From: Rhodobacterales bacterium 56_14_T64
GTDB taxonomy: Bacteria > Pseudomonadota > Alphaproteobacteria > Rhodobacterales > Rhodobacteraceae
NCBI GenBank assembly: GCA_002162795.1
Contig: MAAY01000023.1
Location: forward strand, 19,410 to 83,409
Direction of reading: 5' to 3'
DNA length: 64,000 bases
Shown in pieces: positions 17,769-25,510 of the stretch (within the stretch, counting starts at the first letter, position 1; every line of letters begins with the position of its first letter). The notes beneath the pieces are model-generated. The model ran no database searches, was not told the DNA's origin, and saw only the letters and a list, made by a program, of their open reading frames with translations. Both the position numbers and the translations under genes were made by a program.

Positions 17769-17818
17769 CGGATGCATTTCCGAAATAGGGGATTTCACTA
17801 TGACGGAATAAATTCCGT
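17769..17818 (-). promoter_or_regulatory. Paired CGGA-N6-TCCG operator sites upstream of kbl
   Basis: Two inverted repeats of the same design lie between kbl (minus) and the GAF gene (plus): CGGATGCATTTCCG at 17769-17782 and ACGGAATAAATTCCGT at 17803-17818. Their centres are 35 bp apart. The shared form is ACGGA-N4-5-TTCCG followed by AA. Such a pair in a divergent promoter region suggests one dimeric regulator. The XRE-cupin gene at 18452 is the nearest candidate; that link is inference. Confidence 0.55.
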
Positions 17819-17908
17819 AAAGGTGGATTTTGTGATAACGTTAGAATGCCCTTGAACACGCCCGGCATCGCGGCAAAGGATGGCCAAGAATTTCATTGGA
17901 GAGACTGG

Positions 17909-18403
17909 ATGATCAAAGCAACTGCCCAGGTTCAGTTCGAAATTGCACTGTCTGCAGCCAGCACGCCAGACGAAGCCTATGATGCGCTTAGTGATCTGAC
18001 CCAAACGTTGGTTGGGGCAAAGCTGTTCACGGTGATGACGGTGGACATGACCACTGAGCTGGCACAGCGCAGCTATACCAGTGACGCCGTCAACTATCCG
18101 ACCTCCGGCACCAAACCGATCACCCGCAACAGCTGGTTTACCATCGTCCATGATCGGCATGAGTGTTTTGTGGCCAATACGATTGAAGAGATCGCCGAGG
18201 TGTTCCCGGATTATGAGCTGATCAATTCTCTGGGCTGTCAGTCCGTGATCAACCTGCCCATCATGATTGCCGGAACTCTGGTGGGGACGGTGAATATTCT
18301 GCACAAAGAGGGCTATTACACCGAGGATCGTGTGTTGCAGACCAAAGAGTTGCTAACTCTGCCGTCCCTAGCCGCGCTATGTGTGGCGCAACGAATTTCA
18401 TAA
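17909..18403 (+). CDS. GAF-domain protein
   Basis: 164 aa from the ATG at 17909, which has GGAGAG 7 nt upstream; the frame is open to 17846 but without such a site. One GAF domain fills the protein: TPDEAYDALSDLTQTLVGAKLFTVM at the start, then SLGCQSVINLPIMIAGTLVGTVNILH. It contains no output domain, so it is a stand-alone small-molecule or redox-sensing module. The spacing of cysteines does not suggest a free-methionine-sulfoxide reductase. It is divergent from kbl-tdh and convergent with the XRE-cupin gene, so a link to amino-acid signalling is possible but unproven. Confidence 0.75.
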   Translation: MIKATAQVQFEIALSAASTPDEAYDALSDLTQTLVGAKLFTVMTVDMTTELAQRSYTSDAVNYPTSGTKPITRNSWFTIVHDRHECFVANTIEEIAEVFPDYELINSLGCQSVINLPIMIAGTLVGTVNILHKEGYYTEDRVLQTKELLTLPSLAALCVAQRIS

Positions 18404-18411
18404 TAAGTGGG

Positions 18412-18450
18412 CTAAGACCGGCGGCACCGCTGGATGCTGCGCTGTCTTAG
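18412..18450. terminator. Hairpin between convergent GAF and XRE genes
   Basis: CTAAGAC and GTCTTAG form a 7-bp stem around a GC-rich, partly self-complementary interior. It fills the 48-bp gap between the two convergent stop codons, consistent with a bidirectional 3' end. No long T-run on either side. Confidence 0.45.
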
Positions 18451-18451
18451 A

Positions 18452-19018
18452 TTAGGCATTCTTCACAATCAAAAACACCCGCGCCGCTCCTTTGGGAGCA
18501 GTGATTGAATGCACCACATCCGCCGCATACCGCGCGGTGTCGCCGACCTGCAATTGGGTCTCAGCTTTTCCGGACACGACCGCAACCTCGCCTTCCAGAA
18601 CAGTTAACTGTTCCAGGGTGCCGCGCGTGTGTGGCTGGCTGTTCAATGCGCCACCTTTGTCGAACCGGATGTCATAGACTTCGTGGCCCCCGGCGTCTTC
18701 GGGCGGGGACAAGATGCGGATACGACAACCTTGGCCCATGTTTTCGATTTTGGGCACGTCGTTTGCACGTAGGACTTCGACGTGATCCTGTGCATCTTTC
18801 GACTCAAGCAATCCTGCAAAATCCACCTGCAATGCACGGGTTAGGTTCCATAGAGTGGCGATGGTAGGGCTGCTCTCGCCGCGCTCGATCTGGCTGACCA
18901 TGGACCGGGACACGCCCGACAAATTAGCCACCGCCTCGAGGCTTAGGCCTTGGGCACGGCGGGCCTCTTTTAAGCGCGAGGGCAGCAGTGTCAGGATATC
19001 GTCTGTATTTTCCGTCAT
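18452..19018 (-). CDS. XRE-family regulator with C-terminal cupin domain
   Basis: 188 aa. The N-terminal HTH_3 domain (residues ~12-66) is complete: LKEARRAQGLSLEAVANLSGVSRSMVSQIERGESSPTIATLWNLTRAL. The C-terminal ~70 residues form a small cupin (RGTLEQLTVLEGEVAVVSGKAE, GDTARYAADVVHSI) expected to bind a small ligand. Members of this architecture commonly control amino-acid or polyamine catabolism from nearby genes. AGGA lies 7 nt before the ATG. The neighbouring kbl-tdh operon, with paired palindromes upstream, is the most economical target; unproven. Confidence 0.86.
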   Translation of the reverse strand: MTENTDDILTLLPSRLKEARRAQGLSLEAVANLSGVSRSMVSQIERGESSPTIATLWNLTRALQVDFAGLLESKDAQDHVEVLRANDVPKIENMGQGCRIRILSPPEDAGGHEVYDIRFDKGGALNSQPHTRGTLEQLTVLEGEVAVVSGKAETQLQVGDTARYAADVVHSITAPKGAARVFLIVKNA

Positions 19019-19129
19019 AACGGAGTCCTGCTGTCTGGGCGGCGTTTTGTCAATGACGGGACGTCCTGGCAGACAGGGCGATGCTGCGACTGCATAATAG
19101 GCGCAACAGGTTTTATGAGGAGAGAGATC

Positions 19130-20305
19130 ATGACAGATATCGTCATTCTGGACGGTGCGCGGACCGCCATTGGCACTTTTGGCGGCGCCTTGGCCAACAC
19201 AACGCCAATTGATTTGGCTACTGTGGTGTCCAAAGCGGCAATGCAGCGCTCAGGGGTTGAGCCAGGTCAGATTGGCAATGTGGTGTTTGGTCATGTGATC
19301 AATACCGAGCCGCGCGACATGTATCTAAGCCGGGTTGTGGCGATTCAGGCGGGGGTGCCCGAGAGTGCACCGGCGATGAACGTCAACCGTTTGTGCGGGT
19401 CCGGCGCGCAGGCCATTGTTTCGGCCGTGCAATCGTTGATGCTGGGGGACGCAGAGTTCGCTCTGGCCGGCGGTGCTGAAAACATGTCGCGCAGCCCGTT
19501 CATCATGCAACAACAGCGCTGGGGTGCCAAGATGGGAGATGTGACGTCGCTGGACATGATGCTGGGCGCGCTGAACTGTCCGTTTGGCACTGGTCACATG
19601 GGCGTCACGGCAGAGAACGTTGCGGATGAACATGACATCACCCGCGCGCAGATGGACGAGTTTGCATTGCTCAGCCAGACCCGTGCAGCAGCAGCGATTG
19701 AGGCGGGGTCTTTCCACAGCCAGATCGCGCCGGTTGAGGTGAAGGTCAAACGCAACATGGTACCGTTTGAGGTGGACGAGCACCCAACAGCCAGCAACGC
19801 AGAGAAGCTGGCCGGGTTGCGGACGGTGTTCAAGAAGGATGGCCGGGTCACGGCTGGCAATGCCAGTGGCATCAACGATGGTGCCGCAGCGATGGTGCTG
19901 GCAACAGCTAGCGCTGCTGAAGCCGCAGGGTTGAAACCCAAAGCCCGCATACTGGGGTATGCCCATGCGGGTGTGCGTCCCGAGGTGATGGGGATTGGTC
20001 CGATCCCCGCAGTACAGAACCTACTGAAGAAAACTGGGTTGTCAGTGAGTGATTTTGACGTGATCGAAAGCAATGAAGCCTTTGCGTCTCAGGCGCTGGC
20101 GGTGAACAAGGCGCTGGGTCTGGATCCGGCCAAAGTGAATCCGAATGGCGGTGCCATTGCGCTGGGTCATCCGGTTGGAGCGACGGGTGCGATTATTACG
20201 CTGAAAACGCTGTATGAGCTGGAGCGGATTGGTGGGTCTAAGGGGCTGATCACCATGTGTATTGGTGGTGGTCAGGGGATTGCTCTGGCGATCGAATTGC
20301 TTTGA
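19130..20305 (+). CDS. Acetyl-CoA C-acyltransferase (thiolase)
   Basis: 391 aa from the ATG at 19130, with an AGGAGAG site upstream. Catalytic residues are all in place: Cys89 in NRLCGSGAQAI, His in GGAIALGHPVGATGA and the second Cys in CIGGGQG. The length and the GGAENMSRSPF block are typical of degradative/biosynthetic thiolase II. Possible roles are acetoacetyl-CoA formation for polyhydroxybutyrate or cleavage of 3-ketoacyl-CoA. No phaB or fadB lies next to it, so chain-length preference cannot be assigned. Monocistronic, with a GC-rich terminator 13 bp downstream. Confidence 0.9.
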   Translation: MTDIVILDGARTAIGTFGGALANTTPIDLATVVSKAAMQRSGVEPGQIGNVVFGHVINTEPRDMYLSRVVAIQAGVPESAPAMNVNRLCGSGAQAIVSAVQSLMLGDAEFALAGGAENMSRSPFIMQQQRWGAKMGDVTSLDMMLGALNCPFGTGHMGVTAENVADEHDITRAQMDEFALLSQTRAAAAIEAGSFHSQIAPVEVKVKRNMVPFEVDEHPTASNAEKLAGLRTVFKKDGRVTAGNASGINDGAAAMVLATASAAEAAGLKPKARILGYAHAGVRPEVMGIGPIPAVQNLLKKTGLSVSDFDVIESNEAFASQALAVNKALGLDPAKVNPNGGAIALGHPVGATGAIITLKTLYELERIGGSKGLITMCIGGGQGIALAIELL

Positions 20306-20317
20306 GTTGAGAGCGGG

Positions 20318-20340
20318 GAGGGGGCTGTCTGCCCCCTCTT
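20318..20340. terminator. GC-rich terminator between thiolase and ubiB
   Basis: GAGGGGGC-TGTCT-GCCCCCTC is a perfect 8-bp stem with a short TT tail, between the convergent thiolase and ubiB genes. Probably terminates the thiolase transcript. Confidence 0.65.
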
Positions 20341-20358
20341 GGCCCAATGGCCAATTCA

Positions 20359-20390
20359 CCCCCGAGAGTATTTTGGCAAAAAGAAACTCG
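20359..20390 (+). repeat. Dispersed motif, divergent copy D (thiolase-ubiB gap)
   Basis: CCCCCGAGAGTATTTTGGCAAAAAGAAACTCG, sharing the GAG-GTATTT...AAGAA layout with copies A-C, but with weak hairpin arms. Placed 20 bp after the thiolase terminator. Confidence 0.4.
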
Positions 20391-20403
20391 TCAGGCGGTC
20401 TAG

Positions 20404-21933
20404 TCAGAAAACCTGGGTGATCACTGCAAACAGGCCAGCCCCAACTATGGCTCCGGCCAGCGCAGGCGTCAGCCAAGTCGCACCAAGGCGTTTGCGATCA
20501 TCTGGGGTGGTGGACTGGGCGATCAAAGCAGATTCGACCAGCGCCGGCAGGCGTGGGCCAAAGCGGGCCATGACCTGCGCGGTGGACATCAAGTCCTTGA
20601 TCACCGCACGTGGGCCGATGGATTTTTTGATGTAATCGGCCACCACCGGGTGAGCAACTTCCCAGATGTTGACTTGCGGATCCAGCGAGCGGGCGACGCC
20701 TTCGACCACCACCATGGTGCGCTGTAGCAGGATCAGCTCGGTGCGGGTTTCCATGCCAAAGCGTTCGGTGACTTCAAACAGATAGTGCAACAGTCGACCC
20801 ATCGAAATACCGCTGGCATTCATGCCAAAGATCGGTTCACCCACCGCACGCAGAGCACGGGCAAATTCATCAACGTCACGGTCGGCAGGGACATAACCGG
20901 CCTCAAAATGCACCTCGGCAACGCGCTTGTAGTCGCGTTTGATAAAGCCATACAGGATCTCGGCATAGACCCGGCGAGTGTATTCGTCGATGTGGCCCAT
21001 GATGCCAAAATCATAAGCAATAATGTCGCCGTTGGCTGCCACCTTAAGATTGCCCTGGTGCATGTCGGCGTGGAAAAATCCGTCGCGCAGCGCATGGCGC
21101 AGGAACAGACCTAACACGCGCTCTCCCAAGGCTCGGCGGTCGTGGCCTGCTGCGTCCAGCGCCTCATTGTCACCCAGCGCTTCGCCATCGGCCCAATCCA
21201 GTGTCATCACTCGGCGGGCTGAGTAGTTCCACTGGATCGTGGGCAGCTGAAAGCCTTCGTCCTGGCTGGTGTTGGCTGCGAATTCTGAAGCAGAGGCACT
21301 TTCAAGGCGCAAATCGAGCTCGGCCTGAACAATACCGTCGAAATGCTCGATCACGTCCATTGGTTTAAGCCGTCGGGCGCTGGGAGCAAACAGGTCAACG
21401 ATGCGGGCGGCAAAGTAAAAGGCGTCGACATCTTTGTTAAAGGCTCGCTCAATCCCCGGGCGCAGCACTTTGACCGCAACTTCCTTGCCTGAATCGGCCA
21501 GCCGGGCGCGGTGCACTTGGGCGATCGAGGCGGCAGCAATGGGTTCGCTGAATTCCGAGAAAATCTGATCAACCGGCAGACCCAGTTCGCGTTCCACTTC
21601 GGCCATTGCGTCGGCTTTGGAAAACGGTGGCAGTTTGTCCTGTAGCACCCGCAATTGCAGAGCTAGATCCTCGCCGACCACATCAGGGCGTGTCGATAGC
21701 ATCTGGCCAAGCTTGATATAGGCAGGCCCCAGCGCAGTCAGCGCCCGGGTGAGGGCGGGCATATCAGGGTCGCCCTTGTGGCCTAGCCATTTGAAAGGCC
21801 AGCCAAGGGTGTGGGCCAGAATGCGCAGCGGCTTTGGTGCGTCAAAGGCGTCGAGCACCACGCTCATGGCGCCAGTGCGTTCCAGAGTTGCGCCTGTACG
21901 GATCAGGCGGATGATGTTGTGGGGGCCGCGCAT
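20404..21933 (-). CDS. ubiB: Ubiquinone biosynthesis accessory kinase-like protein UbiB
   Basis: 509 aa of the ABC1/ADCK/UbiB atypical-kinase family. The diagnostic KxGQ loop is YIKLGQMLSTRPDVVG (residues ~73-87), followed by an Ala-rich nucleotide loop AAASIAQVHRA, a Lys in VAVKVLRPG, and the DxxxxN / DFG-like pair HADMHQGNLKV and IAYDFGIMG. The last ~22 residues are a membrane anchor (LAGAIVGAGLFAVITQVF). It supports hydroxylation steps of ubiquinone synthesis through an ATPase activity. It begins 3 bp after the ubiE stop, forming a ubiE-ubiB operon. Confidence 0.95.
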   Translation of the reverse strand: MRGPHNIIRLIRTGATLERTGAMSVVLDAFDAPKPLRILAHTLGWPFKWLGHKGDPDMPALTRALTALGPAYIKLGQMLSTRPDVVGEDLALQLRVLQDKLPPFSKADAMAEVERELGLPVDQIFSEFSEPIAAASIAQVHRARLADSGKEVAVKVLRPGIERAFNKDVDAFYFAARIVDLFAPSARRLKPMDVIEHFDGIVQAELDLRLESASASEFAANTSQDEGFQLPTIQWNYSARRVMTLDWADGEALGDNEALDAAGHDRRALGERVLGLFLRHALRDGFFHADMHQGNLKVAANGDIIAYDFGIMGHIDEYTRRVYAEILYGFIKRDYKRVAEVHFEAGYVPADRDVDEFARALRAVGEPIFGMNASGISMGRLLHYLFEVTERFGMETRTELILLQRTMVVVEGVARSLDPQVNIWEVAHPVVADYIKKSIGPRAVIKDLMSTAQVMARFGPRLPALVESALIAQSTTPDDRKRLGATWLTPALAGAIVGAGLFAVITQVF

Positions 21934-21936
21934 AGG

Positions 21937-22689
21937 TTAGATCTTCCAGCCAGAGTGCAGGGCGGCAATGCCAAGACTTAAGTTGCGGTATTTGGCGTTT
22001 TCAAAACCTGCTTTGCGGACCATGTCCAAAAACGTCTCTTGATCGGGGAAGTTGCGGATCGATTCGACCAGATATTGGTAGCTGTCGTAATCATTGGCGA
22101 TCAGCTTGCCCATGCGGGGGATGACGTTGAAGGAATACAGGTCATAGGCCTTTTGCATCGCCGGGTTGGGCAGTTGGCTGAATTCCAGCACCATCAGGCG
22201 CCCGCCGGGCTTCAACACGCGATAAGCCTCGTCCAGGGCTTCTTGCGGGCGGGTGACGTTCCGGATGCCGAAGGAAATAGTGTAGACGTCAAAGGTGTTG
22301 TCCTTGAACGGCAGCGCCATGGCGTCGCCGGTGACCCAATTCAGACTGTCAGCCATCTGATCGGCCTCGGCGCGGGTGCGTCCGGCTTCGAGCATCGGCG
22401 TGGTGATATCCAGGACTGTGGCATGGCCATGACCGGCCCGTTTAAGGAAGCGAAACGAGATATCGCCGGTGCCACCTGCCACATCCAGCAGTCGCTGGCC
22501 GGGGTGTGGCGCTAGCCAATCCATCATTGCGTCTTTCCACACCCGGTGGATGCCGACGCTCATCACGTCGTTCATGATGTCGTACTTGGACGCCACCGAG
22601 TTGAAAACGCCCTGCACCCGACCAGCCTTTTCGGCCTCGGGGACGGTTTTGAACCCGAAATGGGTGGTGCCTTGGGATGTGTCTGACAT
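21937..22689 (-). CDS. ubiE: Ubiquinone/menaquinone methyltransferase UbiE
   Basis: 250 aa class I SAM methyltransferase. The N-terminus [37 protein letters not shown] is the UbiE signature, followed by [16 protein letters not shown] (SAM loop) and [34 protein letters not shown]. It C-methylates the demethylubiquinone ring. First gene of ubiE-ubiB, divergent from mutM with an 85-bp gap holding both promoters. Confidence 0.96.
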   Translation of the reverse strand: MSDTSQGTTHFGFKTVPEAEKAGRVQGVFNSVASKYDIMNDVMSVGIHRVWKDAMMDWLAPHPGQRLLDVAGGTGDISFRFLKRAGHGHATVLDITTPMLEAGRTRAEADQMADSLNWVTGDAMALPFKDNTFDVYTISFGIRNVTRPQEALDEAYRVLKPGGRLMVLEFSQLPNPAMQKAYDLYSFNVIPRMGKLIANDYDSYQYLVESIRNFPDQETFLDMVRKAGFENAKYRNLSLGIAALHSGWKI

Positions 22690-22774
22690 AGGGCTGCCGT
22701 TTTTAAGATTTCGCCCCTGTTATAAGGTGCTGACACGAAGGTACAATGCGACGGTTTGGATTGGGAGCGATGTC

Positions 22775-23626
22775 ATGCCGGAATTACCCGAAGTAGAGAC
22801 GGTGCGCCGTGGGCTTAGCCCGGCGATGGAGGGCGCAGTGATTACCCAAGCGCAGGTCAACCGCCCGGATCTGCGCTGGCCGTTTCCCGAACGTATGGCC
22901 GAACGGCTGACCGGTGCCCGCGTTTTGGCGCTGCGCCGCCGCTCCAAATACCTGTTGGCGGATCTGGACAGTGGCGAGACCCTATTGGTTCATCTGGGCA
23001 TGTCTGGACGGATGACGGTGTCAGGCGATCCTCTGGGGCAGTTCGTGCATGACCACCCATCGGCGCAGAAACATGACCATGTGGTGTTTGACATGGATAA
23101 CGGCGCTCGCGTGACCTTTAATGACCCGCGTCGGTTTGGCGCGATGGATCTGCTGGAGACGGCAACGGCCGATCAGCACAAGCTTCTGTCAGTCTTGGGG
23201 CCCGAACCTTTGGGTAATGATTTTCACGAACAATACCTTGTTCAGGCCTTTAAGGGGCGAAATACACCGGTGAAATCAGCACTGTTGGATCAGGGAATCA
23301 TCGCCGGCTTGGGCAATATCTACGTTTGCGAGGCATTGTTTCGATCTCAAGTATCGCCACGTCGCAAAGCGGGAGAAATTTCTGCCCGGCGCGTGGCCTC
23401 TCTGGTTCCAGTGATCCGGCAGGTTCTGGCCGATGCAATTGACGCAGGCGGATCATCGCTGAAAGATTTCCGGCAAGCCGATGGGAATCTTGGATATTTT
23501 CAGCATAGCTTTGATGTTTACGGACGCGAAGGTGAGGCCTGCAAACGCGATGGATGTGACGGTATAATAGAGCGAATCACTCAGTCTGGCCGCTCATCCT
23601 TCTATTGTGGCAAGTGCCAAAGATAG
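22775..23626 (+). CDS. mutM: Formamidopyrimidine-DNA glycosylase
   Basis: 283 aa from ATG 22775; the frame is open much further upstream but overlaps ubiE on the other strand. It starts [14 protein letters not shown], so Pro2 is the catalytic nucleophile and Glu3 the general acid. It ends with a four-cysteine zinc finger ([10 protein letters not shown]...[10 protein letters not shown]). Between them is the H2TH domain with [20 protein letters not shown]. The enzyme excises 8-oxoguanine and formamidopyrimidines and nicks the abasic site. A mutM-then-enoyl-CoA-hydratase-then-rpsT order is seen here. Confidence 0.97.
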   Translation: MPELPEVETVRRGLSPAMEGAVITQAQVNRPDLRWPFPERMAERLTGARVLALRRRSKYLLADLDSGETLLVHLGMSGRMTVSGDPLGQFVHDHPSAQKHDHVVFDMDNGARVTFNDPRRFGAMDLLETATADQHKLLSVLGPEPLGNDFHEQYLVQAFKGRNTPVKSALLDQGIIAGLGNIYVCEALFRSQVSPRRKAGEISARRVASLVPVIRQVLADAIDAGGSSLKDFRQADGNLGYFQHSFDVYGREGEACKRDGCDGIIERITQSGRSSFYCGKCQR

Positions 23627-23688
23627 CTTGAAAGAGATGCGTTGCGTGTTAAGAAATCGTTCCTAACGGAATAATGAAAGCTCAACAT

Positions 23689-24465
23689 ATGGCCTTTGAG
23701 ACGATCATCGTCGAAGTGCAGGACCACGTTTCCCTTATCAAGCTGAACCGGCCTGACGCGTTGAACGCGCTCAACACCGAATTGCTGCAGGAATTGTGCA
23801 CCGCGCTGGAAGAAGCAGACGCCAATGACAAGGTGCGCTGCATCGTGCTCACCGGATCCGAGAAGGCCTTTGCCGCGGGTGCTGACATCAAAGAGATGTC
23901 CGAGATGAGCTTTGTTGATGTGTTCACGTGCAACCTGTTTGCCGATGTCAACAATCGCATAGCTGCAATTCGCAAGCCGATCATTGCAGCGGTCAGTGGC
24001 TATGCTCTGGGCGGTGGCTGCGAGATAGCAATGATGTGTGATTTCATCATTGCCGCTGAAACGGCCAAATTTGGCCAGCCTGAAATTAACCTTGGCGTCA
24101 TTGCCGGAATGGGCGGCAGTCAGCGTCTGACTCGTTTCGTGGGTAAGTCCAAGTCTATGGACATGAACCTGACCGGACGTTTCATGGGCGCCGAAGAGGC
24201 CGAACGCGCTGGATTGGTGTCGCGGGTTGTTCCCGCCAAGAAACTGATCGAAGAGGCAATGGGCGCGGCACAGAAGATTGCTGAGAAATCAATGCTGACA
24301 GCCGCCGCCGCCAAAGAGGTGGTGAATCGCAGCTACGAGCTGACCCTGAGCGAAGGCATGTTGTTTGAACGCCGGGTGTTTCATTCGATGTTCGCTACCG
24401 AAGATCAAAAAGAAGGCATGGCCGCCTTCCTAGAGAAACGCGAAGCGCAGTTTCGCGATAAATAA
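23689..24465 (+). CDS. Enoyl-CoA hydratase
   Basis: 258 aa from ATG 23689; an ATG at 23674 would add five residues and is equally plausible, as neither has a strong Shine-Dalgarno. It has the crotonase fold with the oxyanion-hole block [13 protein letters not shown] and [15 protein letters not shown], and the catalytic glutamate region [20 protein letters not shown]. It hydrates trans-2-enoyl-CoA in fatty-acid or amino-acid degradation; pathway not fixed by neighbours. The gene is followed by a U-rich terminator and the rpsT promoter region. Confidence 0.9.
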   Translation: MAFETIIVEVQDHVSLIKLNRPDALNALNTELLQELCTALEEADANDKVRCIVLTGSEKAFAAGADIKEMSEMSFVDVFTCNLFADVNNRIAAIRKPIIAAVSGYALGGGCEIAMMCDFIIAAETAKFGQPEINLGVIAGMGGSQRLTRFVGKSKSMDMNLTGRFMGAEEAERAGLVSRVVPAKKLIEEAMGAAQKIAEKSMLTAAAAKEVVNRSYELTLSEGMLFERRVFHSMFATEDQKEGMAAFLEKREAQFRDK

Positions 24466-24490
24466 GACCAACCGGATATTTTGAGTGAAG

Positions 24491-24520
24491 AGCAGGCCCT
24501 TGGGTCTGCTTTTCTGTTTC
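24491..24520 (+). terminator. Terminator after the enoyl-CoA hydratase gene
   Basis: AGCAGGCC-CTTG-GGTCTGCT forms an 8-bp stem (one G-U pair) followed by TTTCTGTTTC, 26 nt after the stop codon. Confidence 0.75.
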
Positions 24521-24684
24521 TGGAACCTGCCAAGACTCAGGCTTGCCAAAATAGCGAAACCCGCGTAGGTGACGGCTCAATATGCGCGTGCAGCCCGCTT
24601 AGGCTAGAATCACACCGGTGGATCAATCCGGGTTGGCTGGCATTGCGCGTCAGAGATACAAACCCGAGAGTAAGGTCCAATACC

Positions 24685-24948
24685 ATGGCAAATACACCAC
24701 AAGCAAAAAAGCGCGCCCGTCAAAACGAGAAGCGCTTTGCGGTCAACAAAGCCCGTCGTTCGCGCATCCGTACCTTCCTGCGTACCGTAGAAGAAGCCAT
24801 CGAATCCGGTGACAAAGAAGTAGCAGCCGCTGCTCTGCGCGCGGCTCAGCCCGAGTTGATGCGTGGCGTTACCAAAGGCGTTTACCACAAGAACACCGCA
24901 TCGCGTAAAGTTTCGCGTCTGGCTTCCCGCGTTAAATCGCTGGGGTGA
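24685..24948 (+). CDS. rpsT: 30S ribosomal protein S20
   Basis: 87 aa, starting [17 protein letters not shown], the standard S20 N-terminus; the upstream in-frame extension has no protein-like features and is rejected. It is highly basic with [20 protein letters not shown] and [27 protein letters not shown], matching the helical hairpin that binds 16S rRNA. A strong terminator follows 42 nt downstream. rpsT directly upstream of dnaA is a recurrent alphaproteobacterial order. Confidence 0.97.
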   Translation: MANTPQAKKRARQNEKRFAVNKARRSRIRTFLRTVEEAIESGDKEVAAAALRAAQPELMRGVTKGVYHKNTASRKVSRLASRVKSLG

Positions 24949-24990
24949 TTCCCTTTTTATAAGGTCTCAGGACCTAGGTTAACTTCACGT

Positions 24991-25026
24991 CAAGGGCGCT
25001 GCATTTTGCGGCGCCCTTGTTTTTTG
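24991..25026 (+). terminator. Intrinsic terminator after rpsT
   Basis: CAAGGGCGC...GCGCCCTTG is a 9-bp stem with a 10-nt-class loop, followed by TTTTTT. It ends the rpsT transcript, so dnaA must have its own promoter in the following 480 bp. Confidence 0.9.
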
Positions 25027-25067
25027 GGTCACGCTTATTGACCCGTGCTGCAGGTGCGAGAGATTCT

Positions 25068-25076
25068 TTATCCACA
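25068..25076 (+). promoter_or_regulatory. Consensus DnaA box
   Basis: TTATCCACA is an exact match to the strong DnaA-box consensus, 435 bp upstream of the dnaA start. A looser form, TGTGGATTG, sits at 25242-25250. One strong box in front of dnaA suits autoregulation of dnaA. I do not see the cluster of boxes and AT-rich unwinding element needed to call an origin. Confidence 0.55.
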
Positions 25077-25257
25077 ATCACCGAGTCAACATCAGAGTTT
25101 CATTGATGGCTGACCCTCGTTGTTGCTACCAATGATACAGCGATTCATTCGCTGGGGGGACTAGGCTGCTCGCGAAATTCCTGATGGGCATCGGGAATAT
25201 TTTCGTGACTTAATGTTCAGGCGTGCATCGTGTTTTTGTTGTGTGGATTGAACGATA

Positions 25258-25283
25258 CTGCTCCGGACGTGTCCGGGTAGCAG
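25258..25283 (+). promoter_or_regulatory. Stem-loop in the dnaA upstream region
   Basis: CTGCT-CCGGAC-GT-GTCCGG-GT-AGCAG: an 11-bp stem with a 2-nt bulge. The inner 14 bp are a perfect DNA palindrome, so it could be an RNA hairpin or a protein-binding site. It lies between the DnaA boxes and a terminator-like hairpin at 25318. Confidence 0.45.
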
Positions 25284-25317
25284 CCCTGTCGCATTGTGTG
25301 TGTAATGTTGACTAAAT

Positions 25318-25342
25318 CCATGTCGCTACATGGGTGTTTTTT
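25318..25342 (+). terminator. Orphan terminator-like hairpin upstream of dnaA
   Basis: CCATGT-CGCT-ACATGG is a perfect 6-bp stem, followed by GTG and TTTTTT. There is no ORF ending nearby, and it is 169 bp before the dnaA start. It therefore ends either a short untranslated transcript or an attenuated dnaA leader. Apart from the features listed here, I see nothing else in the 24949-25510 gap. Confidence 0.6.
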
Positions 25343-25510
25343 ACGTTGCTTACGTCAGAATAGCTGTTTCCCAAAAGGGGACGGTGTTGGTCAGTTTGTG
25401 CTGGCCAGCACGTGGTATAGTTATGTGTGACCCCCGGTGATTGATGCGGGAATTGAGGGCGAGTGCTGGGCCAGTTTTTGGCCACCAAATCGGGACGAAT
25501 GAGGCGCGGG

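Noticed and set aside
24481-24684. N-terminal extension of rpsT
   Set aside because: The frame is open but not protein-like and overlaps the preceding terminator; S20 starts at MANTPQAKK.
25258-25285. SRP RNA (4.5S) candidate from the AGCAGCC string
   Set aside because: AGCAG pairs with upstream CTGCT; the conserved GGAA tetraloop and asymmetric loop are absent.
24949-25510. Chromosomal origin of replication
   Set aside because: Only one consensus DnaA box and one weak one, with no clear AT-rich unwinding repeat array.
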